Below are positions 16,722 to 24,523 of a DNA stretch of 64,000 bases, in pieces. Source of the stretch: Bacteroidales bacterium (GTDB taxonomy: Bacteria; Bacteroidota; Bacteroidia; Bacteroidales; UBA932); contig JAFQFD010000046.1 in assembly GCA_017415715.1 (NCBI GenBank), positions 93,369-157,368 on the forward strand, given 5' to 3'. The notes under the pieces were generated by a model that made no database searches, had not been told where the DNA came from, and was given only the letters and a program-made list of their open reading frames with translations. How positions within the stretch are numbered: the first letter of the stretch is position 1; each line of letters begins with the position of its first letter. The translations under genes and the position numbers were made by a program.

Positions 16722-18122
16722 TTAATGTGTGTAAACGTGTCCTTTATGCTTCTTTCCGTTCCGGATGGCAATTCTTGACGGAGTAGGGTATTCGAGCTTC
16801 TCAAGTTCGGCAACAGCGTCGGAGATGTCCTGGATGAGCATGTCCGCCATGTCTCGTGACATTCCCTGACGGACTACGATCCTCATCACCACCATGTCCT
16901 CGATATCCTTTGGCATTGTATAGGCCGGCACCATCCATCCTCTCTGCATGAGCTTGTCCTGGAGATCATAGAGAGTCCACTTTGCTTTCTTGTCATATTC
17001 TTCGTTCAAGGTCCATATGAACAGAGGATTGTCCAGATGCTCCGAATAGTTTCTGAAGCAGTCCATCTTTCCGATGGTGTCATGGCAGTATTTTGCAATC
17101 GCCATCGAGTTTGAATGTATTTCCCTGTATCCTTCCATGCCCAGATGTATGAAATTGTAGTATTGCGCAAGTATCTGAGCAGCAGGGCGTGAGAAGTTCA
17201 GGCCGACTTGAGTGATGCTTGCTCCAAGGTAATTCACGCTGAATGCCATCTCTTCCGGAAGATACTTCTTGTCCTTCCATATGACCCAGCCGAGGCCAGG
17301 ATATACGAGTCCATATTTGTGACCTGAAGTCGATATCGAATATACCCATTTGAGCCTGAAGTCCCATTTCTTGTCAGGGTCGAGGAACGGCAGGATGAAG
17401 CCTCCTGAAGCCGCATCAACATGAATAGGGATGTCGAATCCGGTTATCCTGTTGTACTGCTCGAGAGCATCATTGAGCGCCTCGATGTCGTCGTTCATTC
17501 CTGTCCAGGTCACGCCTGCGACCGGTACTATGCATATTGTATTTTCATCACACATTTCTATTGCAGACTCTATGTCAAGAGTCGGATGCTTGTGCGTGAT
17601 AGGGACAGTACGCATTTCTATCTGCCACAGCTGGCAGAATTTCTCCCATACCACCTGATATGCCGTGCTCATCACCAGGTTCGGCTTGTCATACGGCTTT
17701 CCCTGCGCCTTCCTGCGGGCGCGCCATCGCAGCCATGCTGCGACGCCGCCCAGCATGCAGGCCTCGGAAGAGCCGATGCCCACGGCTCCCGTCTTCCATT
17801 CCGCCTCTTCCGGTGAGTTCCACATGTTCGCTACCATGTTGATGCACCTTCCGCACATCACAGCCACTCTCGGGTATTCTGTCTCGTCGATGTAGTTGAT
17901 GCCTACAGCCTCGTTCATCAGCTTTGTGCCGTAGTCATCCATATATGTCGTTACGAATGTAGCGAGATTAAGACGCGGCTGCGTCTGAGGGAAAGTCTCA
18001 TCCTTGACCATCTGGTAGGCGATGTCTGCGGGAGTCTTGTGTTCGGGAATGAATTCCGACGGTGCAGGCTCTCTCATTTCCTGTGATCCGAAGATTTCGG
18101 TTTCATTGTATTTCGTATCCAT
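16722..18122 (-). CDS. gadB: Glutamate decarboxylase
   Basis: This 466-residue PLP-dependent group II decarboxylase has the cofactor lysine in the motif SGHKYGLVYPG (Lys269), with HVDAASGGF upstream. It converts glutamate to GABA and CO2, consuming a proton, and works with GadC in acid resistance. The length and N-terminal region match GadA/GadB. A hairpin between 18150 and 18180 sits about 30 bp upstream. It is read here as the terminator of the preceding phosphoesterase gene, though it would also lie in a long gadB leader. Confidence 0.93.
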   Translation of the reverse strand: MDTKYNETEIFGSQEMREPAPSEFIPEHKTPADIAYQMVKDETFPQTQPRLNLATFVTTYMDDYGTKLMNEAVGINYIDETEYPRVAVMCGRCINMVANMWNSPEEAEWKTGAVGIGSSEACMLGGVAAWLRWRARRKAQGKPYDKPNLVMSTAYQVVWEKFCQLWQIEMRTVPITHKHPTLDIESAIEMCDENTICIVPVAGVTWTGMNDDIEALNDALEQYNRITGFDIPIHVDAASGGFILPFLDPDKKWDFRLKWVYSISTSGHKYGLVYPGLGWVIWKDKKYLPEEMAFSVNYLGASITQVGLNFSRPAAQILAQYYNFIHLGMEGYREIHSNSMAIAKYCHDTIGKMDCFRNYSEHLDNPLFIWTLNEEYDKKAKWTLYDLQDKLMQRGWMVPAYTMPKDIEDMVVMRIVVRQGMSRDMADMLIQDISDAVAELEKLEYPTPSRIAIRNGKKHKGHVYTH

Positions 18123-18149
18123 AATTTATAATTGTTAAAAATCAATAAA

Positions 18150-18180
18150 GCCCGTATGTCACAAAATGTGCCATACGGGC
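18150..18180 (-). terminator. Intrinsic terminator after the phosphoesterase gene
   Basis: The arms GCCCGTATG (18150-18158) and CATACGGGC (18172-18180) pair perfectly, and an inner CACA/TGTG pair extends the stem. The minus-strand transcript then runs into TTTATTGATTTTT. It lies between the phosphoesterase stop and the gadB start. Confidence 0.75.
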
Positions 18181-18208
18181 CTGTAGAATGCAGTGTTGTC
18201 AGGGAATG

Positions 18209-19204
18209 TTATTGAGCTTTAAGAGTGATGACGGTTATCTCCGGCCTTGCTCCGATCCTGAAAGGAACAGTGCATCCGAGACCTATGTTGATGTATAGAG
18301 TCTGGCCATCACGGTCATATCTTCCGTCGGTTTCGACGAATGATACTGTTGCGGGAGTCCATCCGAATATTCTTATCTGAGCTGCATGAGTATGGCCAGA
18401 AAGCGTGAGCTGAATGTCAGTGTCGGGGACGACTTCACCGGTCCAGTGGCTCGGGTCATGCGAGAGCAGGACGCGGAAGCCGTCGGCGCCTTCCATCGCC
18501 TTCTTCAGGTCACCCCTGATGATGGTCTTGAAGCCTTGGCTGCTGCAGTTCGTGTTGTCTACGCCTATGAATGTGATCCTGCTGCTGTCGTTCGACTCGA
18601 TCGTGATTTTCTCATTTCTCAGCAATGTCCATCCCAATGTGTCTGTCTGGAACCGGACCAGTTCTTCCAATGCATTCTCCCTGTCCTCTCCATGTGGGAA
18701 TCCATATATCAGAAAATCATGGTTTCCCAGGACTGACAGGACGCCATGCCTCGCTTTCAGGCCCCTGAGGCTTTCTGCATACGGCTCCGCCTCTTCCTTT
18801 CCAATTGTGACCATGTCCCCAGTGACGCATACTATGTCAGGATCCTGGCTGTTGATTTCAGCCACGACTTTCTCCAGTTTCTGAGGAGAGTCGTCGAAGC
18901 TTCCAAGATGCAGGTCGGAGATGTGCACGATCCTGAATCCGTCGAACTCCTTCGGGATATCCTTGTGGACATATTCTATATGTTTTGTCTGGAAATGCCA
19001 TCTTCCGATGAAGTATCCGTACGCCATTGTGCCCCAGAACAGCATTAAAAGAGCCAGAGCGGTCATGCCAAAGGGCCTGTAAGGCAGACGGAAATGTCCG
19101 ATCCTGCTTATGATCCAGACGGCCAGCCATATGATATGAGGGAGAAGGGCGAGCGCAATGCCGCCAGCCATGCAGAAGAATAACATCATTTTTGAAGCCG
19201 TCAT
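18209..19204 (-). CDS. Membrane-anchored metallophosphoesterase
   Basis: This 331-residue protein has two hydrophobic segments in its first 70 residues, followed by a calcineurin-like domain. Metal-ligand motifs are present in order: ISDLHLGSF, VTGDMV, LGNHDF, LLSHDP and LSGHTHAAQ. The architecture matches YkuE/YaeI-type phosphoesterases, some of which act on lipid-linked phosphates. The actual substrate is unknown. The domain probably faces the periplasm, judging by the N-terminal anchors. Confidence 0.85.
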   Translation of the reverse strand: MTASKMMLFFCMAGGIALALLPHIIWLAVWIISRIGHFRLPYRPFGMTALALLMLFWGTMAYGYFIGRWHFQTKHIEYVHKDIPKEFDGFRIVHISDLHLGSFDDSPQKLEKVVAEINSQDPDIVCVTGDMVTIGKEEAEPYAESLRGLKARHGVLSVLGNHDFLIYGFPHGEDRENALEELVRFQTDTLGWTLLRNEKITIESNDSSRITFIGVDNTNCSSQGFKTIIRGDLKKAMEGADGFRVLLSHDPSHWTGEVVPDTDIQLTLSGHTHAAQIRIFGWTPATVSFVETDGRYDRDGQTLYINIGLGCTVPFRIGARPEITVITLKAQ

Positions 19205-19207
19205 GTC

Positions 19208-19238
19208 TTTGTTTAGTTTACGATGCTTAGTATCTTTG
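19208..19238 (+). promoter_or_regulatory. Well-formed promoter in front of a dead gene
   Basis: TTTG (19208-19211), a 19-bp spacer and TATCTTTG (19231-19238) match the Bacteroidota consensus. The transcript would begin near 19245 and enter the DUF1349 pseudogene at 19269. Confidence 0.65.
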
Positions 19239-19268
19239 CAAATCTAATGAAATTAACTTTTATCTGAT

Positions 19269-19569
19269 ATGAAAAATACATTTATTGCAGCATTGTTCAT
19301 ACTTGTCTCGATGTCTGTGTCCGCTCAGACACTGGACAGGATGCAGTGGTTCAACGAATGATGATGCTCCTTTTCTCTATACATTGAGAGGAGGGGAGTT
19401 CGAGGTGAAGGTAAAGATCTCCGGCGAATAAAAGGTGCGTTTCGACCAGGCCGGCCTCATGCTCAGGATCGATGCGGAAAACTATATCAAGACCGGTATC
19501 GAGCACTTCCAGATCAAGCATCTTCCAGACGCCCGCAGAGTCGAGTGGCTCAAGAAGAATCAGGAGTAG
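19269..19569 (+). pseudogene. Decayed DUF1349 secreted protein
   Basis: The first 30 codons read as a signal peptide plus the DUF1349-like start LDRMQWFNE, then hit a TGA at 19359. A shift of frame at once restores DUF1349 sequence (DDAPFLYTLRGGEFEVKVK). An in-frame TAA stands where the family has Tyr (SGE-stop-KVRFDQAGLMLRID). The segment NYIKTGIE is then joined directly to a C-terminal fragment ending EWLKKNQE. So the gene has at least one frameshift or deletion, one nonsense codon and one internal deletion. Intact members have about 200 residues and are carbohydrate-binding-like proteins. Confidence 0.8.
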
Positions 19570-19572
19570 GGG

Positions 19573-20139
19573 CTAACCTCTCAAGTGATTTTCGATATCC
19601 CTCATGATGCGTTCTCTGTCTTCAGAGACCGTTCTTCGTGAGGGTTCTTTTTTCTTCTTTGCAGGCTTGTGCCTGATGTATTCCACCTCCACTATCCATC
19701 TTTCATCAATAGAGTCGTAATATTTTTCTACTCTCAGGTATGTCTCATCATCATAGTGATAGTATGTGCCCTCCTTACCCCTGACTCTTGTCAGACCTGC
19801 AGTCGCAGCTCTTATGATTTCGTCAGCGAAGTTTTCGTCTTCATCGATGTATCTCTTGCCTGCACGGTGGATGAGCTCGTCTTCCTCGTGGAACCCTATC
19901 GTGTTTATGATCTTGACCGTCAGCCATATGCAGCTCTTGACATTGGAATCTTCTTCGTCATGTCGCGAATACTCAAGTCCTCCGTCGACCTCACCGGGTT
20001 CGTAGCGGGAGCTGTATACCTTGTCTCTTACCTTATAATAGTTCTTGCCCAGCAGCGTGAGGGGCTTGTCAAGGTCGGTCCTTCTGTCTTTGAAGAAGGC
20101 TATTATTGATTCGATGATTCCCATAATAAGATTGGCCAT
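19573..20139 (-). CDS. Uncharacterised charged protein coupled to repeat protein
   Basis: This is a 188-residue cytoplasmic-looking protein without a recognised domain. It has a short hydrophobic start (LIMGIIESIIAFF) that could be an amphipathic or membrane-associating helix. A mid region rich in Asp/Glu/Tyr and a basic tail (KPAKKKKEPSRR) follow. Its ATG overlaps the stop of the upstream repeat protein (TAATG), so the two are translationally coupled and probably work together. I cannot propose a function. Confidence 0.6.
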   Translation of the reverse strand: MANLIMGIIESIIAFFKDRRTDLDKPLTLLGKNYYKVRDKVYSSRYEPGEVDGGLEYSRHDEEDSNVKSCIWLTVKIINTIGFHEEDELIHRAGKRYIDEDENFADEIIRAATAGLTRVRGKEGTYYHYDDETYLRVEKYYDSIDERWIVEVEYIRHKPAKKKKEPSRRTVSEDRERIMRDIENHLRG

Positions 20140-20429
20140 TAATGCAGTGAGTAAAGAATCGCCCCATATGGATCCTGGCCCTTTCGGATCCAGTTGCCGT
20201 CAATGTTATATAGAATCTCGCCAAATGGGTCCTGACCTTTTCTGATCCATTTGCCGTCTATTGTATAGACAATTTCTCCGTAGGGATCTCCGCCTCGTCT
20301 GATCCACTTTCCGTCGATGGTATATACGATTCTGTTGTAGCGGGCGATACCTTCACGGATCCACTTTCCGTCAATGTTGTAGATTGTTCTGCCCATGGAT
20401 GTCTGGCCTTCAATTACAAGATTCAGCAT
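20139..20429 (-). CDS. Small protein of tandem 19-residue repeats
   Basis: Ninety-six residues from the ATG at 20429, which is chosen because an upstream TTG at 20456 lies inside the predicted -7 box. After a 14-residue lead there are four copies of a 19-residue unit of the form IVYTIDGKWIRKGxDPYGE, ending in a partial fifth. The pattern of alternating hydrophobic residues with DGxWIR turns suggests a row of beta-hairpins. No signal peptide is visible. Similar repeat modules occur in Bacteroidota proteins of unknown role. It overlaps the next gene by one base. Confidence 0.7.
   Translation of the reverse strand: MLNLVIEGQTSMGRTIYNIDGKWIREGIARYNRIVYTIDGKWIRRGGDPYGEIVYTIDGKWIRKGQDPFGEILYNIDGNWIRKGQDPYGAILYSLH
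20160..20387 (-). repeat. Four 57-bp tandem repeats inside the repeat protein
   Basis: The four units encode variants of the same 19 residues. The last three are closest to each other (WIRRGGDPYG, WIRKGQDPFG, WIRKGQDPYG), and the first is most diverged (WIREGIARYN). This gradient suggests recent copy-number change at the 3' side. Confidence 0.8.
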
Positions 20430-20453
20430 ATTCGGTTGTGTTGATGTTTTCTG

Positions 20454-20485
20454 CAAATGTACATGAACGAAAATACTTAATCAAA
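20454..20485 (-). promoter_or_regulatory. Promoter of the repeat-protein operon
   Basis: On the minus strand TTTG (20485-20482), a 20-bp spacer and TACATTTG (20461-20454) match the Bacteroidota pattern. The predicted start of transcription is near 20447, giving a leader of about 18 bases before the ATG at 20429. Confidence 0.6.
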
Positions 20486-20551
20486 TAAATTTTTTCCGTA
20501 ACGATTCACGTCATAATTATGTAATTTTGTCGTACACTTCAATGATATTTT

Positions 20552-21088
20552 ATGATTATAGTTTATGTAAACAGCCAGACGGATACCGATACCTTCTCTC
20601 GACTTTATGAGGGTATGGAAGGTAGTACACTGCTGTATAATCCTACTCGACAGGAAGTAGAGAAGGTCCTGTCCGAAAGACCTGAGGAAAGAGTCATGCT
20701 TTTCGGGCATGGAACCGCCTTTGGACTGATGAATGAAGACCTCAGTGGATATCTTATTGACAAAGATACCGTTCCTTTGTTGAAAACGAGGGAAGTGATA
20801 GGCATATGGTGCTATGCGAGTGACTTTGCCCAGCGTAATGAACTGACCGGCTTTTTTACATATATGTTCATAAGCAATCCCATGGAGGCCTATACATTGG
20901 GATTTGCTCCCTATGAAGAAGAAGTCGTGTTTGACGAGAACAGAAAGTTCGCAGCCGGTGTGCGTGGCCTTATAGAGGAAGGTGTTTCATTGGACCAATG
21001 GCCTTACATGTTGCTTGACGGTTGTAATGAAGAACTGGATTTTGTGTTATTCAATTATGCCAACCTTGTGTATCTGGAAGGAGAATAA
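20552..21088 (+). CDS. Uncharacterised protein with caspase-like His/Cys pattern
   Basis: This is a 178-residue protein with no firm family. It has a predicted strand ending in a His-Gly pair (MLFGHGTAFG, His53). Thirty-four residues later comes a strand ending in Cys (VIGIWCYAS, Cys87). That order and spacing is what clan CD (caspase/gingipain-like) folds show around their catalytic dyad. The rest is acidic and lacks a signal peptide. The gene is followed 6 bp later by a degenerate HD-domain gene, probably in the same operon. Peptidase activity is only a hypothesis; a non-catalytic protein with a chance HG...C pattern is equally possible. Confidence 0.5.
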   Translation: MIIVYVNSQTDTDTFSRLYEGMEGSTLLYNPTRQEVEKVLSERPEERVMLFGHGTAFGLMNEDLSGYLIDKDTVPLLKTREVIGIWCYASDFAQRNELTGFFTYMFISNPMEAYTLGFAPYEEEVVFDENRKFAAGVRGLIEEGVSLDQWPYMLLDGCNEELDFVLFNYANLVYLEGE

Positions 21089-21094
21089 TGACTT

Positions 21095-21469
21095 ATGGAA
21101 GAATTAAAGATTAAATTTCAGGAAAAGCTTCTCTCTGCTCAGAGAGAGGGGATGGAAAATGTGATCAGGCATCTTGAACGCCTGGGATTTTTCGATGCTC
21201 CGGCATCTACAAGGTTTCATTTGAATGTCAAGGGTGGATTGATGTTGCATTCGTGGAACGTATGCAACACAGCCCTCATGCTTCTTGCGCTCGGCCTTAA
21301 GCTTACAAAGGATGAAATGCTGGCGATAAGGTGGCATATGACAGCCTGGGACCTTCCGTTCCATAGTTCTGAGCAGAAAGCCAATCTGCAGATGGCCAGG
21401 GAACAGGCGCCGCTCTGCACTGTCATCCAGTGCGCCGACAGCCTGTCGACATCGCTTCTTGAAGATTAG
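21095..21469 (+). CDS. Degenerate HD-domain-like protein
   Basis: The 124 residues resemble a hydrolase family in which the N-terminal segment APASTRFHLNVKGGLMLHS is followed by a central HD block and then RWHMTAWD and CADSLS. Here the N- and C-terminal blocks are present (His52, His81, Asp115). The middle stretch that normally holds the metal-binding HD pair and a GHGEKS-like helix is missing, about 60-70 residues. It is probably catalytically dead or has a changed function. The frame is open, so the deletion was in frame or selection kept the reading frame. Confidence 0.6.
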   Translation: MEELKIKFQEKLLSAQREGMENVIRHLERLGFFDAPASTRFHLNVKGGLMLHSWNVCNTALMLLALGLKLTKDEMLAIRWHMTAWDLPFHSSEQKANLQMAREQAPLCTVIQCADSLSTSLLED

Positions 21470-22444
21470 TTATTCATCATATGGATATCTCACGCCCCAT
21501 TCTTTTCTGAGATCATCCATCTGCTTCATAATGCTTATGGTTTCCTCGTGAGGCATCATCGGGGATTCCATAAGCTTTTCTTTTATGCACCTTCGGCATT
21601 CGATCACCTGGTATTCATATCCGTTTACCATGTCGTCATCCTTGGTGTATCTTTCCACAAGTTCATAGTTCCTGTATACTTCGACGACCTCCGGACAGTT
21701 GATGTTGTCGACTTTAATGTAGCCTTCCGTGCCGCTGATTATGCCTTGCCTGTCATTCAGGCAAAGAGCTCCCGACTGGAGATTTGCCATCTTCCCGTCA
21801 GCGAATGAAAGTGATATGCTTTCGTGCATGTCCATTCCTGATGGCCCCAGGTGGCAGTTTGTAACGGTTTTGACAATGTCTGTTCCGAAATACATTCTGG
21901 CGAAGTTCAGGGTGTAAACTCCGAGGTCCAGAAGCGCTCCTCCGCACAGGTCGTCGCGGACGATCCTCTCCTTGTTCTCCATCATATAGCATAATGTCGC
22001 AGTGAGGACCCTCGGCTCTCCTATGATACCGCTCTCCATGATTTCCCTGACCTTGTGGGAGAGTGGCATATATCTGGTCCAGATCGCCTCTGTTATGAAC
22101 AGACCTTTGCTCTTTGCGGTCTCAATGAGTTCCTTCGCCTGTCTGGCATTGGCGGTGAAAGCCTTTTCCACAAGGACAGGCTTTCCGTGTTCCAAGGCAA
22201 GCATTGCGTGGTCATAGTGATGCGAGTGCGGAGTTGCTATATATACAAGATCAATATCCGGGTCGCATACCATCTCCTCATAGCTCCCGTAAGCCTTTCT
22301 GATATCATGCTCTGCTGCAAATGCTTCTGCTTTCTCCGTTGTGCGTGAAGCGACTGCGTATATTTCTATATCTGTAAACGGGGCGATTGCATCGCACATT
22401 TTCTCTGCAATCCATCCAGCACCTATGATACCGATTCTGAACAT
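21470..22444 (-). CDS. Gfo/Idh/MocA-family oxidoreductase
   Basis: This 324-residue protein has an N-terminal Rossmann fold with IGIIGAGWIAEKM. The family motif PVLVEKAF (EKP-like, with Ala for Pro) lies near residue 95, and a C-terminal alpha/beta domain contains GGALLDLGVY. Members oxidise or reduce sugars, inositols or similar polyols with NAD(P). It is most like the dehydrogenases annotated as trans-1,2-dihydrobenzene-1,2-diol or D-xylose type, but the substrate is not known. It is separated by only 4 bp from the next upstream gene on the strand. Confidence 0.87.
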   Translation of the reverse strand: MFRIGIIGAGWIAEKMCDAIAPFTDIEIYAVASRTTEKAEAFAAEHDIRKAYGSYEEMVCDPDIDLVYIATPHSHHYDHAMLALEHGKPVLVEKAFTANARQAKELIETAKSKGLFITEAIWTRYMPLSHKVREIMESGIIGEPRVLTATLCYMMENKERIVRDDLCGGALLDLGVYTLNFARMYFGTDIVKTVTNCHLGPSGMDMHESISLSFADGKMANLQSGALCLNDRQGIISGTEGYIKVDNINCPEVVEVYRNYELVERYTKDDDMVNGYEYQVIECRRCIKEKLMESPMMPHEETISIMKQMDDLRKEWGVRYPYDE

Positions 22445-22448
22445 ATTC

Positions 22449-22916
22449 TTAACCTATTAATGAGACGATTTTCTCAAGCCATTCTTTGTCTGTCTGGTCA
22501 AAAGTATTGAATTCCGTGCTGTCGATGTCCAGCACTGCGATCACCTTCTTTCCTTGAAATACCGGGACCACAATCTCACTGTTTGAAGCGCTGCTGCATG
22601 CTATATGGCCGGGAAACTTGTGTATGTCCGGCACTATGACGCTTTCAGCCCTTTCCCATGCCGTTCCGCAGACGCCCTTGCCAAACGGAATCCTGGTGCA
22701 CGCGACGGGACCTTGGAAAGGTCCAAGAACCAGCTGGTCTGATTCCTGTTCCACGCGGTAGAAACCTGTCCACCAGAATCCGAACTCCTCATGCAGCAGA
22801 GCGGACATGTTGGCCATATTGGCAATAATGTCGCTCTCACCCTCGACGAGGGCCTGTATTGTCTGGAATATAGTCGTGTATTTGTCAGCCTTGTTCATCT
22901 CTTCGTGATTTTTCAT
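22449..22916 (-). CDS. Free methionine-(R)-sulfoxide reductase (GAF domain)
   Basis: The 155-residue GAF-domain protein shows the fRMsr pattern. WWTGFYRV comes first, then GPFQGPVACTRIPFGKGVCGTAWE with two of the Cys residues, then IACSSASNSEIVVPVF with the third. Such enzymes reduce free methionine-R-sulfoxide with thioredoxin. The ATG at 22916 is used because the upstream in-frame start is a TTG. An MsrA domain is encoded nearby at 24.5-25.7 kb, so both methionine oxidation products could be handled from this region. Confidence 0.85.
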   Translation of the reverse strand: MKNHEEMNKADKYTTIFQTIQALVEGESDIIANMANMSALLHEEFGFWWTGFYRVEQESDQLVLGPFQGPVACTRIPFGKGVCGTAWERAESVIVPDIHKFPGHIACSSASNSEIVVPVFQGKKVIAVLDIDSTEFNTFDQTDKEWLEKIVSLIG

Positions 22917-23048
22917 GTCATAAATATAAGCACAATGTTTCAATCAGGTATGATACTTTTGTATTTTTGTGTTCACGAAATCCTTTGATATCGTTCTGAT
23001 ATTTCTGTTGTCATCTACATCTGCGGCGATCTGAAATCAATTTACAGG

Positions 23049-23161
23049 CTGGTGTGATAAGAAAGTGATGGATTGTGTCACGCCGGTGCCCGATTCTCCC
23101 CAAATCTGCATGAAAACGAGACCGGTGTGACATGAATATGTACTTTCATGTCACACCGGCC
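23049..23161. repeat. 110-bp two-hairpin intergenic repeat, copy 1
   Basis: The first hairpin pairs GGTGTGA-type sequence with TGTCACGCC. The second pairs ACCGGTGTGACATGA (23131-23145) with its complement ending at 23159. Between them is the conserved AAAACGAGA. A second copy lies at 26561-26672 in the same orientation. This copy sits directly after the stop of the gene at 23182-23715 and may end its transcript. The rest of the 22917-23181 gap shows nothing else clear. Confidence 0.75.
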
Positions 23162-23181
23162 TTCATTCCCGTCCATGCCTG

Positions 23182-23715
23182 TTACCAAACGGCATCGACT
23201 GCAGGTATGTACTTCAGTCTGGTGTTCTTGTACGAGAATCCTTTTGTGTCAATGGCCCACATGGCCCCAGAATTGATGTTTATCAGAAGGATATTGTCAG
23301 CCCCGTCAGCATATCGAATAAGCTGATAATTGACTGTGTCGTGGTCCCAGATCCAATCTTCAGGTGTATTGTCTCTGAGTATGTTCCATCGTACATGCTC
23401 ACCTTTGTGGTAAGTCACCAATGATACCTGTCCTGTGTATTTGTCAAGGAAATACTTGCCGAGATTCTCTATACGGGAACCTCCGAGGGATGTCTCCGAC
23501 TTCATGCCGAAAGCTTTCTTCAATTCCTGCTCAAGCGTCGGTCCGGACTTCACCACCTCCTTCTCCACTATCTTCTCTTTAGGCTCTTCCTTTTTCTCCT
23601 TCTTTTCTTCTGATCCGATCTTTATGGAAACGTTCTGAGCTGAGACTTCGTGTGATGAAAGTAATGCAGGCATGACCAGCAGCATGATTGCTGCAGATAA
23701 AAGAATCTTCTTCAT
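23182..23715 (-). CDS. Secreted protein with charged linker, unknown function
   Basis: This 177-residue protein has a signal peptide ending near HEVSAQN. A Lys/Glu-rich low-complexity linker (about 35-55) is followed by a globular domain of about 120 residues. The domain carries many aromatic residues (EDWIWDHDTVNYQLIRY). No family is recognised. It is probably periplasmic or surface-exposed. Confidence 0.6.
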   Translation of the reverse strand: MKKILLSAAIMLLVMPALLSSHEVSAQNVSIKIGSEEKKEKKEEPKEKIVEKEVVKSGPTLEQELKKAFGMKSETSLGGSRIENLGKYFLDKYTGQVSLVTYHKGEHVRWNILRDNTPEDWIWDHDTVNYQLIRYADGADNILLININSGAMWAIDTKGFSYKNTRLKYIPAVDAVW

Positions 23716-23831
23716 AGCTGTTGATTTAAGGGTTGGACATGCAATGCAATAATCAAATTATATGCCATATATCCGTCTGCTACTTCGTCCCATGGCACAT
23801 GTTCATTCGGATGTTTCTGTTGTGGAACATG
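23712..23831 (-). pseudogene. Remnant of a HPN-PW-EVAD domain
   Basis: The frame reads QKHPNEHVPWDEVADGYMAYN and then stops at 23712. It closely resembles the junction segment EHPNAYEPWTEVADEQLKQ of the HD-domain protein at 26671-27276. No start codon precedes it within a plausible gene, and its upstream part is covered by the oxidoreductase gene in another frame. It is best read as the decayed tail of a gene related to that protein. Confidence 0.45.
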
Positions 23832-23860
23832 TATGTCAATGTAGAAGGGAGAATATTGCG

Positions 23861-24511
23861 TCAGTTGGACTTGGATTCTGCTAATCTGGATATATCCCGG
23901 CACTCGATTCCTGCCTTGTGGTATCCTTTTTTTGATACTGCAATCATTGCGTCGGCGACTTCGCTCATTCTGTTCCACATGCCGATGAGTTTGAAGAATG
24001 GATACATTGCCCAAAAGGCATACTGCATTTTCTGGATGCGTTTCTGGCCTTTGTACCGCCACATGATGGCAGGACGGAAGTTATATGCCCCCTTGAATGG
24101 CATGGCAACCAGCGCATCTTCTGTGCTTTTCTTTATGCGCACCCACATCTGCTTGGTGTTCTTGTAGTTACCTGCACCGCTCAGATATACGAATGTCATA
24201 TTCTCCTTCGGACCGACAATGTCGGCAAAATGAAGAGGGATGTCATGGCTTATGCCGACATACTGTTCTTCCTTGAGCCCGACGCTGCTGATGCCTGCGA
24301 TGAAGAACACCGCGTCATATCCCTGAAGTTTCGGATCCCCGGCTTCAAGTTTCATGAAGTCCGGCACTATATACTCTTCAAGTTTCGGATGAACATGACC
24401 GCATGGCCTTCTGCTGACGCTGAGGACCTTTTCTACCTCCGGATTGTCAAGGCATGAAAGCATGACGCCTTCGCCCACATAACCGGTTGTTCCTGTGATG
24501 ATGATTTTCAT
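23861..24511 (-). CDS. NAD(P)-binding epimerase-like protein
   Basis: The 216 residues form an atypical short-chain dehydrogenase/NmrA-type Rossmann protein. The dinucleotide motif is GTTGYVGEGV at the N-terminus, and a VYLSGAGNY strand lies mid-protein. A Tyr-x-x-x-Lys catalytic pair is not evident, so it may bind rather than turn over NAD(P). It is common in Bacteroidota as NAD-dependent epimerase/dehydratase. Confidence 0.75.
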   Translation of the reverse strand: MKIIITGTTGYVGEGVMLSCLDNPEVEKVLSVSRRPCGHVHPKLEEYIVPDFMKLEAGDPKLQGYDAVFFIAGISSVGLKEEQYVGISHDIPLHFADIVGPKENMTFVYLSGAGNYKNTKQMWVRIKKSTEDALVAMPFKGAYNFRPAIMWRYKGQKRIQKMQYAFWAMYPFFKLIGMWNRMSEVADAMIAVSKKGYHKAGIECRDISRLAESKSN

Positions 24512-24523
24512 AGTTGCTGTTAA

